This document shows positions 8,706-17,377 of a stretch of DNA of 64,000 bases, piece after piece. Position numbers and translations under genes: made by a program. The notes beneath the pieces were generated by a model, which had not been told where the DNA came from, searched no databases, and saw only the letters and a list, made by a program, of their open reading frames with translations. Source of the stretch: Paraburkholderia xenovorans LB400 (GTDB taxonomy: Bacteria > Pseudomonadota > Gammaproteobacteria > Burkholderiales > Burkholderiaceae); NCBI RefSeq assembly GCF_000013645.1, contig NC_007952.1:3286001-3350000 (forward strand). The letters run 5' to 3'. Each line of letters opens with the position of its first letter. Position 1 is the first letter of the stretch.

Positions 8706-9653
8706 TTAGGCACCTGCAATATGGGATCGTCGAATGCGTGGATCGATTGCCATGCAGAGCATGTCGACCACAAAATTCACGAGCACGAAAAAAGTCACAA
8801 ACGTCATGAGCACCGCCTGCATCGCAGGGAAATCTCTGAATCGAATAGAGTCGATGAAGAATGCTCCAATGCCTTGCCAAGCGAATACGGATTCGACCAC
8901 GATTGCGCCTATGATCATCAACGCAAACTGCGCACCAAAGGTCGTAAGGAACGGAACTGCGAGATTTGGTAAAGCTTCGCGAAGCAACACCTCGGTACGG
9001 CCGTAACCCTTCGCGAAGCCTGTCGTGGTGAAAGGGCGCGACATGAGTTCTTGAAGGCTGACACGCACAACCCGACTGAGCACACACGTGGGAAACAATC
9101 CGACCGTTATCCACGGCATCACCCAGGAAGCAAAGCCGGTCGTGCCGAATGCCGGTAGCCAATGTAATTTCACAGAGAGCAACAACACCAGCATCGCACC
9201 GACAAAGAAGTTGGGTGCCGAGGCCCCGAACAGCGCAAGTACCCGCAAGGTACGGTCAACTGGACCGCCGTTGCTCACAGCCCCGAGAAGGCCCAAAATC
9301 AGAGGCATAACCAAAGCAATTACGCCACCACCCGCCAGAAGTCGCATGGTCGTCGGCAATCGTTCGGCGAGCTCTTTCGTAATAGGACGCCCTGTGCGCA
9401 ACGATTCTCCCCACTGACCGCGCACGGTTCCGACTGCCCAATGGCCGTAACGCACGTAAAGCGGATCATTTAGTCCAAGATCGTGCTCGATCTTTTCAAC
9501 CAGCGCATGAGTCGCTTTTGGTCCCGCAGCTCGTTCCGCGAGAAAGTTCGCGGCATTACCCGGCGCAGACGCGATCAATGCAAACGTCAAAGAGCTGGCC
9601 AATATGACAAGACCTAGGGCCAGCGCCAAGCGGCGACAAAAGAGGCTAACCAT
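8706..9653 (-). CDS. ABC transporter permease (DppB-like)
   Basis: 315 residues with six predicted membrane helices, the N-terminal LALGLVILASSLTFALIA segment, the LGLNDPLYVRYGHW periplasmic motif and the EAA loop FAKGYGRTEVLLREALPN. Typical DppB/OppB layout. Starts 38 nt downstream of the substrate-binding protein gene. Forms the heterodimeric channel with the 7808-8704 protein. Confidence 0.92.
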   Translation of the reverse strand: MVSLFCRRLALALGLVILASSLTFALIASAPGNAANFLAERAAGPKATHALVEKIEHDLGLNDPLYVRYGHWAVGTVRGQWGESLRTGRPITKELAERLPTTMRLLAGGGVIALVMPLILGLLGAVSNGGPVDRTLRVLALFGASAPNFFVGAMLVLLLSVKLHWLPAFGTTGFASWVMPWITVGLFPTCVLSRVVRVSLQELMSRPFTTTGFAKGYGRTEVLLREALPNLAVPFLTTFGAQFALMIIGAIVVESVFAWQGIGAFFIDSIRFRDFPAMQAVLMTFVTFFVLVNFVVDMLCMAIDPRIRRSHIAGA

Positions 9654-9691
9654 TACGTCTTTCCTACTCAGTGCAACAACGGGAGGGGGCC

Positions 9692-11254
9692 TTACGGCTT
9701 CAGAACAAGATTGGAAATCGGCATATCGTATTCGGTGGGCGGCAAAGCGAACCCGTCGACCCGCTTGTTATATGCCCACAATCGCTGCGGATAGACGAGC
9801 GGGCAGATCGCAGCGTTCTTGTCCATCCAGTCGTAGATTTTTTGCACCTTTTCCTTTCTGTCGTCCCCGGCTGCCGACAATGCTGTTTGAACGACAGCAT
9901 CGAGGTCCTTCGATACAAAGATTTTGCCGTCTGGTCCGCTATCCGCAGTTGAGACAAACATTGCGGACAAAGAACCTTGTGGGTCATAGGGTGCCGCGTA
10001 GGTTGTGAAGAAGGCAAGGTCATAGTCGAATTTCTGCCGCCGATCGTGATAGGTGGCATCGTCAAGCGATGACACAGTGACCGTAATCCCAAGGTCCGCC
10101 AATTGGCCGAGGAGCAGTTCCGATAGACGGCGAGAACCTGGCAGAACCTGATCAGATGCGAGCAAATTCAAAGCGAGATCTTTCCCATCTTTGCGTCTGA
10201 CTGCCCCCGCTTTAACCCAACCCGCAGCATCTAAAATCTTATTCGCGGTTGCGACGTCCCGAACGATTACCGGCTCTCTCTTACCCGCGTCGGGAATTGT
10301 AGGTGGAAAGAGGTTACTGGCTGGATCGGCATATCCCTGGTAAAGGATTTTGGCGATTGATGTGCGGTCGATCCCAAGGTTGATTGCGCGGCGAACGTTG
10401 ACATCTGTCAGTGGCCCACGGGTGTCGTTAAATCCAAGCAAGACCGTCGAGACGCCCGGTGCAGCGAACACACCGACCTCAGTATCAGTGGATAGGGCCT
10501 TGGCTCGGGCAGGCAAAAGGGGGGCGACCCATTCGCCACCGATGATGTCCAAATCGCCCGAACGCAGCGCATTGGCACGCGAAAGCTCGTCGGGTACTAC
10601 TGAGAGGTTAATCCTCTTGATTGATGACTTTTTGCCCCAGTAATAGTCGTTGGGGACCAGTACCGTCTCGCTCCTGTCGTTTTGCAATATCTTCCAGGGT
10701 CCGGTGCCGACAGGCGAAGTCTGCTGGCCTTTGGCGTCTACGGCTTTCGGCGACAAAAAGCGCACTGGACGCACGATCGAAAGCTCCGCCAATGCAACTG
10801 GAGCGGGTGCTTTGAGGAAGAGCCTGAGAGTGTACGGGCCCGTCACCTCCATCCTCTCAAAATTCTCTGACACACTAATCCACGAGAAGTCCGGCTTTCC
10901 AATCCAGCGAGCCATGTTCCATTGAGCCACGTTGGCATCAAACGGCGTGCCATCGCTGAAGCGGACATCCTTTCGCAACTGGAATGTGATGATCTTCCCG
11001 TCTGGCGAAACATTCCAGCTTTCGGCAAGGTCGGGCTCCAGTTTTCCCCCTTGCCCGTAATGCACCAAACCATCGAATACGAGCCCGTATGAGCTCAACG
11101 CGGACTCGTTCTGAAGAAGATCGAGCTTACCGGCCTCTTGAGCCAAAGCGACGGTCAAAGTCTGCGCATCCTTCGCGTTCACAGTAGTTGCGCCCTGTGC
11201 CATTATCAGCAGTGACAGGCATACCACTACGGCTTTCCTACGTTTAATTGACAT
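9692..11254 (-). CDS. ABC transporter periplasmic substrate-binding protein, family 5 (DppA/OppA-like)
   Basis: 520 residues with a signal peptide (MSIKRRKAVVVCLSLLIMAQ then cleavage near VNAKD). Family 5 features: GLVFDGLVHYGQGGKLEPDL and LAESWNVSPDGKIITFQLRK near the N-terminus, and DVNVRRAINLGIDRTSIAKI in the middle. First gene of the importer operon, so its upstream 170 bp (11255-11423) should carry the promoter; that stretch is AT-rich. Substrates of this family range from di/oligopeptides to nickel, glutathione and opines; the neighbourhood gives no decisive hint. Confidence 0.93.
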   Translation of the reverse strand: MSIKRRKAVVVCLSLLIMAQGATTVNAKDAQTLTVALAQEAGKLDLLQNESALSSYGLVFDGLVHYGQGGKLEPDLAESWNVSPDGKIITFQLRKDVRFSDGTPFDANVAQWNMARWIGKPDFSWISVSENFERMEVTGPYTLRLFLKAPAPVALAELSIVRPVRFLSPKAVDAKGQQTSPVGTGPWKILQNDRSETVLVPNDYYWGKKSSIKRINLSVVPDELSRANALRSGDLDIIGGEWVAPLLPARAKALSTDTEVGVFAAPGVSTVLLGFNDTRGPLTDVNVRRAINLGIDRTSIAKILYQGYADPASNLFPPTIPDAGKREPVIVRDVATANKILDAAGWVKAGAVRRKDGKDLALNLLASDQVLPGSRRLSELLLGQLADLGITVTVSSLDDATYHDRRQKFDYDLAFFTTYAAPYDPQGSLSAMFVSTADSGPDGKIFVSKDLDAVVQTALSAAGDDRKEKVQKIYDWMDKNAAICPLVYPQRLWAYNKRVDGFALPPTEYDMPISNLVLKP

Positions 11255-11423
11255 GTTCTATCCGTTCTTCAGTCTGTTGGCGACACTAGCGGAGTCACTT
11301 CTCGCCAGTATTAATAGTGACGTTATGCGATCAGTACTACTTATTTACGAAAATATAATGTAGGAAGATGTCTATAAATTTATACGGTTTCTATTACATC
11401 ATCTCTCCGGCTTGGCGACGGAT

Positions 11424-12563
11424 CTAAAAGCTGTGTTTGATCCCAGCAACCACTAGGACCTGTCTGTTTGTAGAAGACGCCTCATCTAGTTCGGCAATTT
11501 CTGCACTTCTCGCGTCACCCGCAGCCTGTTGAAAAGCACCAACGAGGTAGACGGCAGTTCGTCTTGACAAAAAGTAGTTGGCGCCAATCTCGGCTTGGTG
11601 GAACCGCGGATGCTGAGCGCCGGTCAACATGTCGCTCTTACCGTCTGTGTAGGTGTATGCAAGTCCCAGCAGTAACGCCGGCGTCAACTGGTACTGTCCG
11701 TTGATCTCATAGTTGTCAAGATGCAGACTGGTCTGATCGAGATAGGTTAGTTTGACGTTGGTGTAGACCGCGCCAAGAGTGGCTTTGCCGATTGCATACG
11801 TACCACCGGCCGCTACCACCTGCTGGGATGTCGCAGCAGCACCCGACTGAGGGCTGACATAGAGCGTGCCGCCAAAGTCACCGCTAACTGCGCCATTCGT
11901 GTTGTTGGCTGCGTTCGGATTGTCGAGCTTGAGATAGCCAGCCGCCAGATTCAATGAACCATTCGCGTACGAAAGGGAAACCCCATAAGCTCGATTGTTT
12001 GAAAATCCTTCGCCACCGCCGGTACTCGCCTGGTTGCTGAATCCGTACAGAGTTTCCAACTGCAAACCTCTGTACGTCGGACTCACGTACTTCACCGAGT
12101 TATTGATTCTATAATCCCCGTCAAGATTGTCGGCATCACCGGGATGGGCGGCATAGTCCGTCGCCCACTCGTTCTGGGCTGAGAAATTACTGACAGTATC
12201 GACGATCGGGTCGTATTGACGACCAAGGGTCAGTGTGCCGTAGGTGGTATCAGCCAAGCCCACATACGCTTGTCGCCCGAATTCCCGGCTGCCTTGTCCC
12301 TGGCGGCCGTTGAATCCGTTAAACCCGCCTTCCAACGCAAACACAGCTTTGAGCCCTTGGCCGAGATCCTCGGCACCCTTCAGGCCAAAGCGGTTGCCGT
12401 ACAGATTTGCTGTTGACGCTTGTACTGAATGCGCCCCGCCGATGTTGTTCACGTAGGCGATACCGTCATCGATGATTCCATATAGCGTGACACCGCTTTG
12501 GGCATGAGCCGAGCTTGCGATACTGCCGATTACGACAGCGGCCATAATGTGCCGAGTTTGCAT
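11424..12563 (-). CDS. Gram-negative porin, Burkholderia trimeric type (second copy)
   Basis: 379 residues with signal peptide (cleavage at SSAHA-QSGVTLYG), first strand SGVTLYGIIDDGIAYVNN and C-terminal VVAGIKHSF. Only moderately similar to the porin at 1475-2617 by eye (same strand signatures, different loops), so not a recent duplicate. It lies 170 bp downstream of the start of the ABC operon, same strand, and about 30 bp after a DUF3088-like gene, so porin and importer probably act in series on one substrate. Confidence 0.94.
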   Translation of the reverse strand: MQTRHIMAAVVIGSIASSAHAQSGVTLYGIIDDGIAYVNNIGGAHSVQASTANLYGNRFGLKGAEDLGQGLKAVFALEGGFNGFNGRQGQGSREFGRQAYVGLADTTYGTLTLGRQYDPIVDTVSNFSAQNEWATDYAAHPGDADNLDGDYRINNSVKYVSPTYRGLQLETLYGFSNQASTGGGEGFSNNRAYGVSLSYANGSLNLAAGYLKLDNPNAANNTNGAVSGDFGGTLYVSPQSGAAATSQQVVAAGGTYAIGKATLGAVYTNVKLTYLDQTSLHLDNYEINGQYQLTPALLLGLAYTYTDGKSDMLTGAQHPRFHQAEIGANYFLSRRTAVYLVGAFQQAAGDARSAEIAELDEASSTNRQVLVVAGIKHSF

Positions 12564-12593
12564 GAGAGGACTCTTTGGATAGGAAATCGGTCG

Positions 12594-12950
12594 TTAAGCA
12601 GGTCGCGCGACGCCGTACTGAGAGGACAGGTATCGACGAATGTGATCCGGGGAATCAATGAAGCGTGTGTTGCCGTATAGGCGTGTTTGTACACCTTCGT
12701 CCAGCGGTATTTTTCCGTCCGCTAGAATCAGAACAGGTGCGGATTGGTTTTCGTCTCCAATTAATCCGACCAGTGCTATGCGTGGACGCTGCGCGTCGAT
12801 GTACTCGACGTCGACCTCGCCGCGAAGTTGGGGGAAAAAGCCGAGAAGTCCTTCGACCGCAACGGAGTCTCCGCAATAGAACGGACCTTCGGTGCCTTGA
12901 TAAAAGCCTGGACGAAGCATGAATAATTTATCTTTCACTTTGTGTCTCAC
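12594..12950 (-). CDS. DUF3088-like small protein
   Basis: 118 residues. KLFMLRPGFY at the start, FYCGDSVAVEGLLGFFPQL, then PVLILADG match the pattern of the DUF3088 family (thioredoxin-fold-like small proteins with a FYC motif). Function unknown. Ends 30 bp before the porin gene on the same strand, so probably cotranscribed with it. An internal GTG (KVKDKLF) is an alternative start. Confidence 0.62.
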   Translation of the reverse strand: MRHKVKDKLFMLRPGFYQGTEGPFYCGDSVAVEGLLGFFPQLRGEVDVEYIDAQRPRIALVGLIGDENQSAPVLILADGKIPLDEGVQTRLYGNTRFIDSPDHIRRYLSSQYGVARPA

Positions 12951-13027
12951 TGCTGGTTGAAGACTTGGTCTGTCGGCGCAAGCTTGGCTCGCTGCATGAC
13001 ATCGATATGGCCTGCAGAAACGGCCAG

Positions 13028-14533
13028 CTAAGCGCGCCGGAACGAGAGCTTACGTACGAGCCGTTTCCAGCCGATGGTGACGCCCGTAACGCTGAACGCA
13101 AAGCCAAGCATCAGCAAGATCAGCATCAGGGGCTTCCAGATCACGTTATTGGACAGGAAGGGGAAATCAAGGGTATGCAAGCCGAAATAAAGCCACCGGT
13201 AGACTCGCCGACTTGTATCCATTACCTCGATGACCTTGCCCGTGATGTTATTGACATAAACGTCGGAATTACTGCTGTCATGAACCACGACGCGTACGCC
13301 ATCGCCGCCGATGCCATCGGTGCTTCGCAATCGAGCGTATATGTCGTCCAAAGGGATCAGTGTTGGTGCATCAACCTTGCTTCCGGGCCACGCCGCCTGC
13401 ACGGCGGTCCAGATCGCCGCGTCTGGGAATGCGCTCGACGGCGCCGCAGAACTTCCGACCTCCAGCACCTTCGGACCGGAACCCGCACCTCGCGCGACGA
13501 TATATGCTTTGCCCGCGAGCGCCGTGACTTCGAGTTCTGACGCCGGTAGCATTCGTCGCAGCATGTCCCGCGTAACCGATTTGCTGGCCTGCAGCGGCGA
13601 TATGCCTGTGAAGGCGGAGTCTTCAGCGTCGCTCATCTCACCGGTCGAAAAAATCCGACCGTGATCCATCGAGAGCCAGCCGCTGAAGATCCAGGTGAAG
13701 ACGAAGCCGGCCGCAACGATGCCTCCAATGTGATGCCACTTCATCCATCCACGGTAGGGGCTCATTCCGCCGCGCCCGGACTTCACCTGGTTTCGCCAGC
13801 GAACAATCCCCAGCCAGATGCCTGCGATGGTCACGGCAACGCCTACGAGGGAAAGCCACCACACGGTGCGGTCCCACGTAACCCAACTCTTTCGGAGGAT
13901 CGTCGGGTAGATCCAGTGGATAACGGCTCCGGCGTAGTTCCACGCCCGTTCAAAATGGGTGGACCGCTGGATCACTTCTCCGGAGCGTTGAGACACATAT
14001 AGCTGTGTCCCGGCACCATCGGCGAGATCGACTCGATACACCGGACGATAGCGATCGAACCGGTGATGTACAACCCACTGGTCATAGTCGAACGGTTCGG
14101 AGACGTTTGCTACGGGAGTTTGCGCAAAGTGTTCGCCTACAAGCTTCGCCTGATCCGCGGTCACGCCGTCGACTCGCTTACCGGTCGTCGCGGATACGAT
14201 GACCTGAGGGCCTTTCGGTGGGTTCACGACGTAGAGCGCCCGCCCTGCAACTTCGAGCAGTCGTATGCGGCTGGGATTCGAGATTCCAGCTTCTGCCGGG
14301 ACGGCACCGGGCGCGACGACAATTTGTTCAGTACGTAGCGGCTCGATGTGTGCAATGCGTGCGCCGTCACCGAGAAACGGATAAGGAACAAACATCATGA
14401 CGGCGCCCGACGCGAACCACATGGCGAAGAACAGGCACAGTAGGATTCCCACCCATCGATGACCAATGACGAGTGCCCGCAGCGGCGTTAGCCTCGACTT
14501 TGGACGCGCGGCTGGATTCGCGGTTGTGCTCAT
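13028..14533 (-). CDS. PepSY-associated membrane protein (PepSY_TM family)
   Basis: 501 residues. Four membrane helices are visible: VIGHRWVGILLCLFFAMWFA near residue 25, WWLSLVGVAVTIAGIWLGIV mid-protein, IGGIVAAGFVFTWIFSGWLS, and the C-terminal LMLILLMLGFAFSVTGVTIG. Between them are PepSY-like periplasmic domains (YVNNITGKVIEVMD, YVSQRSGEV). Members are often linked to iron uptake or to membrane electron transfer. The ATG at 14533 is used; the extension to 14638 would pass through the shared operator motif at 14627-14669. No neighbour on the same strand is closer than about 77 bp downstream (DUF3088). Confidence 0.85.
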   Translation of the reverse strand: MSTTANPAARPKSRLTPLRALVIGHRWVGILLCLFFAMWFASGAVMMFVPYPFLGDGARIAHIEPLRTEQIVVAPGAVPAEAGISNPSRIRLLEVAGRALYVVNPPKGPQVIVSATTGKRVDGVTADQAKLVGEHFAQTPVANVSEPFDYDQWVVHHRFDRYRPVYRVDLADGAGTQLYVSQRSGEVIQRSTHFERAWNYAGAVIHWIYPTILRKSWVTWDRTVWWLSLVGVAVTIAGIWLGIVRWRNQVKSGRGGMSPYRGWMKWHHIGGIVAAGFVFTWIFSGWLSMDHGRIFSTGEMSDAEDSAFTGISPLQASKSVTRDMLRRMLPASELEVTALAGKAYIVARGAGSGPKVLEVGSSAAPSSAFPDAAIWTAVQAAWPGSKVDAPTLIPLDDIYARLRSTDGIGGDGVRVVVHDSSNSDVYVNNITGKVIEVMDTSRRVYRWLYFGLHTLDFPFLSNNVIWKPLMLILLMLGFAFSVTGVTIGWKRLVRKLSFRRA

Positions 14534-14626
14534 TTTGAAGCTCCGTAAAAAGGGACATTTCTGGTAAGCGCGGGACGTCGGCCGCTCTTTCCGATGACTT
14601 AGGGTATGCAGCGAAAAAATTGAACA

Positions 14627-14669
14627 CCAGTGGCACAAATGCCTTTTAGCGTCCTGATCGCGCCAAATT
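14627..14669 (-). promoter_or_regulatory. Candidate GlxA/AraC-type operator upstream of the PepSY gene
   Basis: A 43-bp stretch (ccagtggcacaaatgcc, then cgtcc and gccaaat) that matches 17335-17377 at roughly four of five positions, in the same orientation on the + strand. Both begin with GTGGC and end with GCCAAA, with AATGCCTNTTANCGTCC between. It lies about 95 bp upstream of the PepSY start codon and just beyond the end of hutH. A second copy in front of the GlxA-type regulator suggests that regulator binds both. Confidence 0.5.
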
Positions 14670-14705
14670 GGGCCTTACCGCAGCGTAGTGTCGATGCTTG
14701 ATTTC

Positions 14706-16241
14706 TTAGGGGTTCGATGGAAACCTAAACGGACTGTGTCGCGCGATTTCTCCATTCAGCACCTGCGCTGCGATCGCAGCAATGTCGGGAGAAAAGTGTC
14801 GGTCCGAGTGGTAGTGGCCTACATCCCGGCGAACTGCCTCGGTGACCGATTGCAAGCGCATGCTGGTGCGATGTGGCTCACGCAGGTCTATTCCTTGAGT
14901 GGCCGCGAGTAGCTCGATCGCGAGAATGTGCGCTGTGTTGCTAGCCATATCGCCAAGCTTTCGCGCGGCGAAGGTGGCCATCGAGACATGGTCCTCCTGA
15001 TTTGCCGAGGTCGGCAACGAGTCCACGGAAGCTGGGTGAGCGAGCGTCTTGTTCTCGGATGCTAGCGCCGCGGCAGTCACATGGGCGATCATGAATCCCG
15101 AGTTCAAGCCGCTATCGCGAACTAGAAAGGGAGGAAGTCCGGACAACGTTGTGTCGATCAAAAGTGCGATGCGGCGCTCAGCGAGCGCGCCGATCTCGGC
15201 AACAGCAAGCGCCAGGTTATCAGCCGCGAACGCGACGGGCTCTGCGTGGAAATTTCCACCCGAAAGCACGTCGCAGGTATCCGGGAAGATCAAAGGATTG
15301 TCGGAGACCGAATTTGCCTCGCACAGAAGCACTTCCGCCGAGTGGCGCATCTGGTGCAAACAAGCACCCATGACTTGTGGCTGGCAGCGAAGGCTGTAGG
15401 GATCCTGCACCTTGTCGCAGTCTGAGTGCGACAGGTTAATCTCGGAGCCCTCCAGCAAGGCACGGTACGCTGCCGCCGAATCGATTTGCCCCTGATGGCC
15501 CCGTAGCGCATGGATACGGGCGTCGAACGGAACAACGGAGGCGGCCGCCGCATCCACTGACAGCGCACCGGCTACCAGTGCGGTGCAAAACAGGTCCTCA
15601 ATGGCAAACATGTTGAACAGCGCGAGTGCCGTCGATGCTTGCGTGCCATTCAGTAACGCCAATCCCTCTTTGGCGCGTAGGGTAAATGGCTCAAGTCCCG
15701 CAGCATGCAAGCCTTCGTTTGCGCTGGCACGCCGCTCGCCAATGGTCACCTCACCGACGCCAAGAAGCACGGCGGACATGTGCGCCAGAGGCGCGAGATC
15801 GCCCGATGCTCCGACCGATCCCTTGACGGGGATTACCGGTAGGACGTCGGCATTGAGAAGCGTAACCAAAGCGGCGATTACTTCCCTCCGAATACCCGAG
15901 TGTCCACGGGCGAGGCTCGACACCTTTAGCACGATCATCAAACGCACAACAGATCGCGACATCGGTTCGCCCACGCCTACAGCATGCGAGAGCACGAGAT
16001 TGCGCTGCAATAGATCGAGCTGCTCCAAGGGAATGTGCGTGCTCGCGAGACGACCGAACCCCGTATTAACGCCGTACACCGGCTTTCCTTTTCTCACTAT
16101 ATTCTCAACGGCCTGTGCAGACGCATCGATCGCAGCAAAGGTGCTGGGACAAAGTTGGACTGTCTCGGAGAAGTGTGCAATGCGACGTAGTTGGGCCAAT
16201 GTCAAATGGCCGGACTCAATAATCATCGTTGTCAGGGGCAT
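14706..16241 (-). CDS. hutH: Histidine ammonia-lyase
   Basis: 511 residues. The MIO prosthetic-group triad Ala-Ser-Gly is at about 145-147 in GSVGASGDLAPLAH. The substrate-selectivity pair is Ser85-His86 (NLVLSHAVG), as in histidine lyases and unlike phenylalanine or tyrosine lyases. YGVNTGFG with the catalytic Tyr is at about 56-63. It deaminates L-histidine to urocanate. No hutU, hutI or hutG is in the window, so this is a stand-alone copy; it sits 65 bp after a flavin/iron-sulfur reductase gene on the same strand. The product may feed a non-standard route, or this may be a second hutH. Confidence 0.93.
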   Translation of the reverse strand: MPLTTMIIESGHLTLAQLRRIAHFSETVQLCPSTFAAIDASAQAVENIVRKGKPVYGVNTGFGRLASTHIPLEQLDLLQRNLVLSHAVGVGEPMSRSVVRLMIVLKVSSLARGHSGIRREVIAALVTLLNADVLPVIPVKGSVGASGDLAPLAHMSAVLLGVGEVTIGERRASANEGLHAAGLEPFTLRAKEGLALLNGTQASTALALFNMFAIEDLFCTALVAGALSVDAAAASVVPFDARIHALRGHQGQIDSAAAYRALLEGSEINLSHSDCDKVQDPYSLRCQPQVMGACLHQMRHSAEVLLCEANSVSDNPLIFPDTCDVLSGGNFHAEPVAFAADNLALAVAEIGALAERRIALLIDTTLSGLPPFLVRDSGLNSGFMIAHVTAAALASENKTLAHPASVDSLPTSANQEDHVSMATFAARKLGDMASNTAHILAIELLAATQGIDLREPHRTSMRLQSVTEAVRRDVGHYHSDRHFSPDIAAIAAQVLNGEIARHSPFRFPSNP

Positions 16242-16306
16242 AGCGGTTCTGCGGTTTTCTTGGTGGCCAATGGTTTTTCAATACACCTAAAAAACGATAT
16301 GTTGAA

Positions 16307-17254
16307 TCAAAGGTCCAGTACCAACAATGGTGTTTTGGAGCGTGAACAACATGGCAGGAAGCGATCGTTCTTCGTCCGCTCTCGTTTTGTTAGATAGCTG
16401 TCGCGGTGGTCAGGCTCGCCTGCGAGGACGCCCGTCAAACACGTGCCACAGACGCCCTCTTCGCAGGAAACCGGGACGAATACACCAGCTTTGCCAAGCG
16501 CGTCAATGACGCGCTCGTTGGGCCCAACATTCACCGTCCGTTGATTTTTAGCTAGGCGTACAGTGAACGAACCCGCCTCTCCGGAAGGCATCGGGTCTGC
16601 GGAAAAATGTTCCCTGTGCACGTTCGTTGTTTTCCACCCGGCTTCCATCGCAGTGGTCACGGCCGCATCAATGAATCCCTTCGGTCCACAAACGTAAAGG
16701 TGCTTTTCCGTGCTCGGTGTCGCCAGTACATCTTGCATTCGCAACCGGTCGCACGCTGGGCTGGTGTCGAAATACAGGCGAGTCCGGTCTCGTAGATCCG
16801 GCTCCGCGAATCGGTCGAGGAATGCGGCGTGAGATGGTCCCCGGGCGCAGTAGTGAATCTCAAAAGACGCACCCTCACTGGCGAGCGAGAACGCCATTGA
16901 CACGATCGGCGTTACGCCGATGCCCCCGGCCAGCAGCACCGAATGGCCTGAGTCTGATGCAAGTGGGAAATGATTTCTGGGCTCGCTGATTTCGAGGGTC
17001 TGGCCTTCGCGCATTTCGTGCATTGCCCTGGACCCACCGCGCGTTTCAGGGTCGTGTAATACACAAATCATGTAGCGGGACCTCTCCCTAGAGTCGTTGC
17101 ACAGGGAATACTGGCGCACCAACCCATTGCTGACATGTACGTCGATGTGTGCGCCGGCAGAAAACGCCGGCATCAGGGCTCCGCGGGGATCCATCAATTC
17201 GAACGCTGCGATTCCAACGGCCACTTCTCGTCTGGCCACGATCTTTACTTTCAT
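16307..17254 (-). CDS. Phthalate-dioxygenase-type (VanB-like) flavin/2Fe-2S reductase
   Basis: 315 residues in the order flavin domain, NAD domain, plant-type 2Fe-2S ferredoxin domain. RQYSLCND is the flavin-binding RxYS motif; VLLAGGIGVTPI binds NAD(P); the C-terminal CEEGVCGTC (C-x4-C-x2-C) plus a Cys about 30 residues later ligate the cluster. Such proteins pass electrons from NAD(P)H to Rieske oxygenases such as VanA. No oxygenase alpha subunit is found nearby, so the partner is missing from the window. ATG at 17254 is chosen (gcggagcagg upstream); a GTG at 17275 is an alternative. Divergent from the GlxA-type regulator, same strand as hutH. Confidence 0.88.
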   Translation of the reverse strand: MKVKIVARREVAVGIAAFELMDPRGALMPAFSAGAHIDVHVSNGLVRQYSLCNDSRERSRYMICVLHDPETRGGSRAMHEMREGQTLEISEPRNHFPLASDSGHSVLLAGGIGVTPIVSMAFSLASEGASFEIHYCARGPSHAAFLDRFAEPDLRDRTRLYFDTSPACDRLRMQDVLATPSTEKHLYVCGPKGFIDAAVTTAMEAGWKTTNVHREHFSADPMPSGEAGSFTVRLAKNQRTVNVGPNERVIDALGKAGVFVPVSCEEGVCGTCLTGVLAGEPDHRDSYLTKRERTKNDRFLPCCSRSKTPLLVLDL

Positions 17255-17334
17255 CCGCCTGCTCCGCTTACCCACTCAAAATTTCATCAAGCCAACTTAT
17301 TGACCCGAAGAGTAAATAGTGCAAAATGGCGACG

Positions 17335-17377
17335 CCAGTGGCGCGAATGCCTATTAACGTCCGGATGATGCCAAAAT
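17335..17377 (+). promoter_or_regulatory. Candidate operator overlapping the start of the GlxA-type regulator
   Basis: Sequence with ends GTGGC and GCCAAAA and core AATGCCTATTAACGTCC; near copy of 14627-14669. It ends on the start codon at 17376, so binding there would block or tune the regulator's own expression, and it is about 80 bp from the divergent reductase start. The repeated GATGCC/AATGCC elements look like the two half-sites an AraC-type DNA-binding domain would contact. Confidence 0.5.
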
